64,000 nucleotides of DNA from Acidobacteria bacterium Mor1 (GTDB lineage: Bacteria; Acidobacteriota; Polarisedimenticolia; Polarisedimenticolales; Polarisedimenticolaceae): assembly GCA_001664505.1 (NCBI GenBank), contig CP011806.1, forward strand, positions 2,969,263 through 3,033,262, read 5' to 3'. A model generated the notes under the pieces. It made no database searches. It was given only the letters and a program-made list of their open reading frames with translations, and was not told the DNA's origin. Shown piece by piece: positions 62,455 to 64,000 of this stretch. The first letter of the stretch is position 1. Every line of letters begins with the position of its first letter. Both the position numbers and the translations under genes were made by a program.

Positions 62455-64000
62455 GGCTTCACTCCGCGCGCGCCCGATCTCCGGGCCGCTTCCTGGGTGG
62501 AATCACCGCCGGGACCCGATGCGCGCATCCGGCCCGTCAATCTTCGTTTCAACAATGTTCCGAGCAGACCGAGGTGCTTCCCGATCACCCGGAGGGTTTT
62601 CATCTTGGAACTGCCGAAGAGGCGCGACTCGAGCAGCGTCGGGTGCTCGATCACCGTGCCCCCGGCGGACTGCAGCTCGACCAGCATCTCGGCCACGCCG
62701 AGGAACCCGTCGTGGCGGGCCGGCAGCGGCAACACCGCCGAGCGGCGCAGCACACGGAAGCAGCTCGTCACCGTGTGCAGCCGGCGCCCGAGAACCAGGG
62801 AGTAGAGCCGCGACAGGGTGCGCGACAGGAACAACCGCCAACCCGGGACGTGGAACACCGCGCCGTCGGGGTGATAGGGAGAGGCGGTGACCATGTCCGC
62901 CTGGTCGATGCGGGGCAGCATCCCCTCGAGCTCGTTGGGGTCGTAGGAACAATCGCAGTCGAGGGTGCAGACGATCTCAGTTTCCGCGTGGCCGATACCG
63001 GTGCGGATCGCGGCGGCGACGCCGCGGTTTTGTTCGTGGCGGAAGAGCCGGGTATCCGGCAGATCCCCGAACTCCTGCTCCATCGCCTCCCAGGTGCCGT
63101 CGTCACTGCCGTCGTCGACCAGCACGAAGCGCAGGGTTGTCTTCTGGGCCAGGCGCTCGCGCAGGATGGTCAGCGCGCGGCGCAGGTAGGCGACGTTGAC
63201 CCGTTCTCGATAGAGCGGAACCACCACCGTGGCTTCACGGGGCGCCTCGCCGCCGGCGTCGTCGGTTCCCGGCGATTCGATCTGTTCGAAAGCGCCCGTC
63301 AGGGCGGATCCGATCACCGCGCTGTGCCCTGAAGCCACCGTGGATGCCCGGTCAGCCGCAGGTCCGGGGCCGGCCGCGGGCGCTTCATGCCGAGCGCCGC
63401 CCAGCTCCCGGGTCTCCTTCCAGTCCAGGCCGAGATGCTCGGCGACCGGCGTGAACGGCGTGTCGTGGAGGTAGTCCTCGAAGACCCAGCGGGTCTTCTC
63501 GAGGTTGCGGTAGTGGCGTAGCTGCTGCACGCGGGAGAGCGCGGCCACCTGGGGCTGATGGCGATCCAGCTCCCAGCTGACGAAGTAGAAGACCAGCGGT
63601 TGCTCCCGCTGCTTGCCCCAACGCGCGGTCAGGCGACGCAGCAGCGTGTGAGGCAACTGCCGCACGTAGTTGCCGCCGGAGATGGCAAAGCGCAGCCCGA
63701 GGAACGAGGCGGTGGAGATCGGCGCGACCCACAGCTCGCCGGCGCCCTCGGAGTGGGTGTGGCGATGAAGCTCGTGGCGTCGGGGTTCCGCGGCGAAGTG
63801 ACGCAGCACCGGGTTGATGCTGGAGTCGTAGCGGAAACCCTCCTCGATCAACACGTCGAGGATCCAGAGCTGCTCGGGACGCATCCAGCTACGGGCCAGC
63901 CGGTGGCCGAAGACCTGGCGGCCCGCCGCGGCCTCCAGCGCCGCGCGGCTGCGCACCACGTCCTCGCGAAACTCGTCGGGGACCATCAGCGAAGCGTCGC
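62451..64000 (-). CDS. Polysaccharide deacetylase fused to a family-2 glycosyltransferase (partial)
   Basis: The frame is open to the window edge, so the N-terminus is missing. The visible ~515 residues have two parts. The first ~190 match the C-terminal half of the PEP-CTERM/XrtA-type NodB-like deacetylase (VLIEEGFRYDSSINPV, FAISGGNYVRQLPHTLLRRL, LVFYFVSWELDRHQP, LEKTRWVFEDYLHDT). After a linker of ~60 residues comes a GT2 domain: TVVVPLYRERVNVAYLRRAL, FVLVDDGSDDGTWEAM and LDCDCSYDPNELEGML. Fusion suggests deacetylation and sugar transfer in one enzyme. It heads the part of the operon seen here; the start lies outside the window. Confidence 0.85.
   Translation of the reverse strand, partial: DASLMVPDEFREDVVRSRAALEAAAGRQVFGHRLARSWMRPEQLWILDVLIEEGFRYDSSINPVLRHFAAEPRRHELHRHTHSEGAGELWVAPISTASFLGLRFAISGGNYVRQLPHTLLRRLTARWGKQREQPLVFYFVSWELDRHQPQVAALSRVQQLRHYRNLEKTRWVFEDYLHDTPFTPVAEHLGLDWKETRELGGARHEAPAAGPGPAADRASTVASGHSAVIGSALTGAFEQIESPGTDDAGGEAPREATVVVPLYRERVNVAYLRRALTILRERLAQKTTLRFVLVDDGSDDGTWEAMEQEFGDLPDTRLFRHEQNRGVAAAIRTGIGHAETEIVCTLDCDCSYDPNELEGMLPRIDQADMVTASPYHPDGAVFHVPGWRLFLSRTLSRLYSLVLGRRLHTVTSCFRVLRRSAVLPLPARHDGFLGVAEMLVELQSAGGTVIEHPTLLESRLFGSSKMKTLRVIGKHLGLLGTLLKRRLTGRMRASGPGGDSTQEAARRSGARGVKP

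Overview
The window looks like chromosomal DNA of a GC-rich, Gram-negative-type soil or sediment bacterium, most likely an Acidobacteriota relative. The pointers are the uniformly high GC, secreted FG-GAP/ASPIC and beta-propeller proteins, a DUF3738-like (TIGR03435 'soil-associated') domain, two ECF sigma/anti-sigma pairs, lipoproteins, an RND pump and a membrane-anchored MutS-type ATPase. This placement is inference from gene content; no rRNA or tRNA was found to confirm it.

Layout. 0-4.7 kb (- strand): CNNM/CBS membrane protein, the NHEJ ligase LigD and a small exported protein. 4.8-12.9 kb (+): two large secreted proteins, Ku, a MerR/TPR regulator, and two tandem paralogous small secreted proteins whose promoter, leader and terminator regions are duplicated too. 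12.9-17 kb: a TPR-CHAT lipoprotein facing an ECF sigma/anti-sigma pair, then a structured 546-bp intergenic region. 17.5-25.9 kb: a secreted beta-propeller protein, DHFR and thymidylate synthase, aldo/keto reductase, a CPBP protease, a GlsB-like protein, a winged-helix regulator with a perfect palindromic operator, a retropepsin-like protein, and a thioredoxin-DUF3738 fusion.

25.9-31.1 kb (-) is the most unusual part: a four-gene operon of lower GC than its surroundings. It encodes an unknown protein, an alpha/beta hydrolase, a TPR-trypsin protease and a TIR protein with a C-terminal CBS-like pair. It resembles a bacterial conflict (immunity) system in which proteolysis, hydrolysis and NAD cleavage would be linked.

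31.6-44 kb: RND efflux pair, ABM protein, DUF2161 nuclease-like protein, DUF4349 lipoprotein, a second ECF sigma/anti-sigma operon, FAD-linked dehydrogenase, a GAF protein, a polytopic membrane protein and a nitrilase. 44-52 kb: hybrid histidine kinase, an intergenic region with four DnaA-box-like motifs, a sarcosine-oxidase-like flavoprotein, polyphosphate kinase and the membrane MutS homologue. 52.3-54.9 kb (+): an HPr-rel-A type cassette (small Tat-like peptide, PqqD-like protein, HprK-related kinase, nucleotidyltransferase), probably an uncharacterised peptide-modification system. 55-64 kb: small signalling and membrane proteins, then a six-gene, start/stop-overlapping surface-polysaccharide operon on the - strand (deacetylase-GT2 fusion running off the edge, DegT aminotransferase, sugar dehydrogenase, LbH acetyltransferase, flavoprotein, polytopic membrane protein).

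Several lead genes (ligD, ku, the CHAT gene, the RND adaptor, the second sigma gene, the FAD dehydrogenase) lack a Shine-Dalgarno but carry a TANNNT hexamer 6-9 nt before the start codon, as expected for leaderless mRNAs. Genes inside operons usually have clear GGAGG-type sites or start/stop overlaps.
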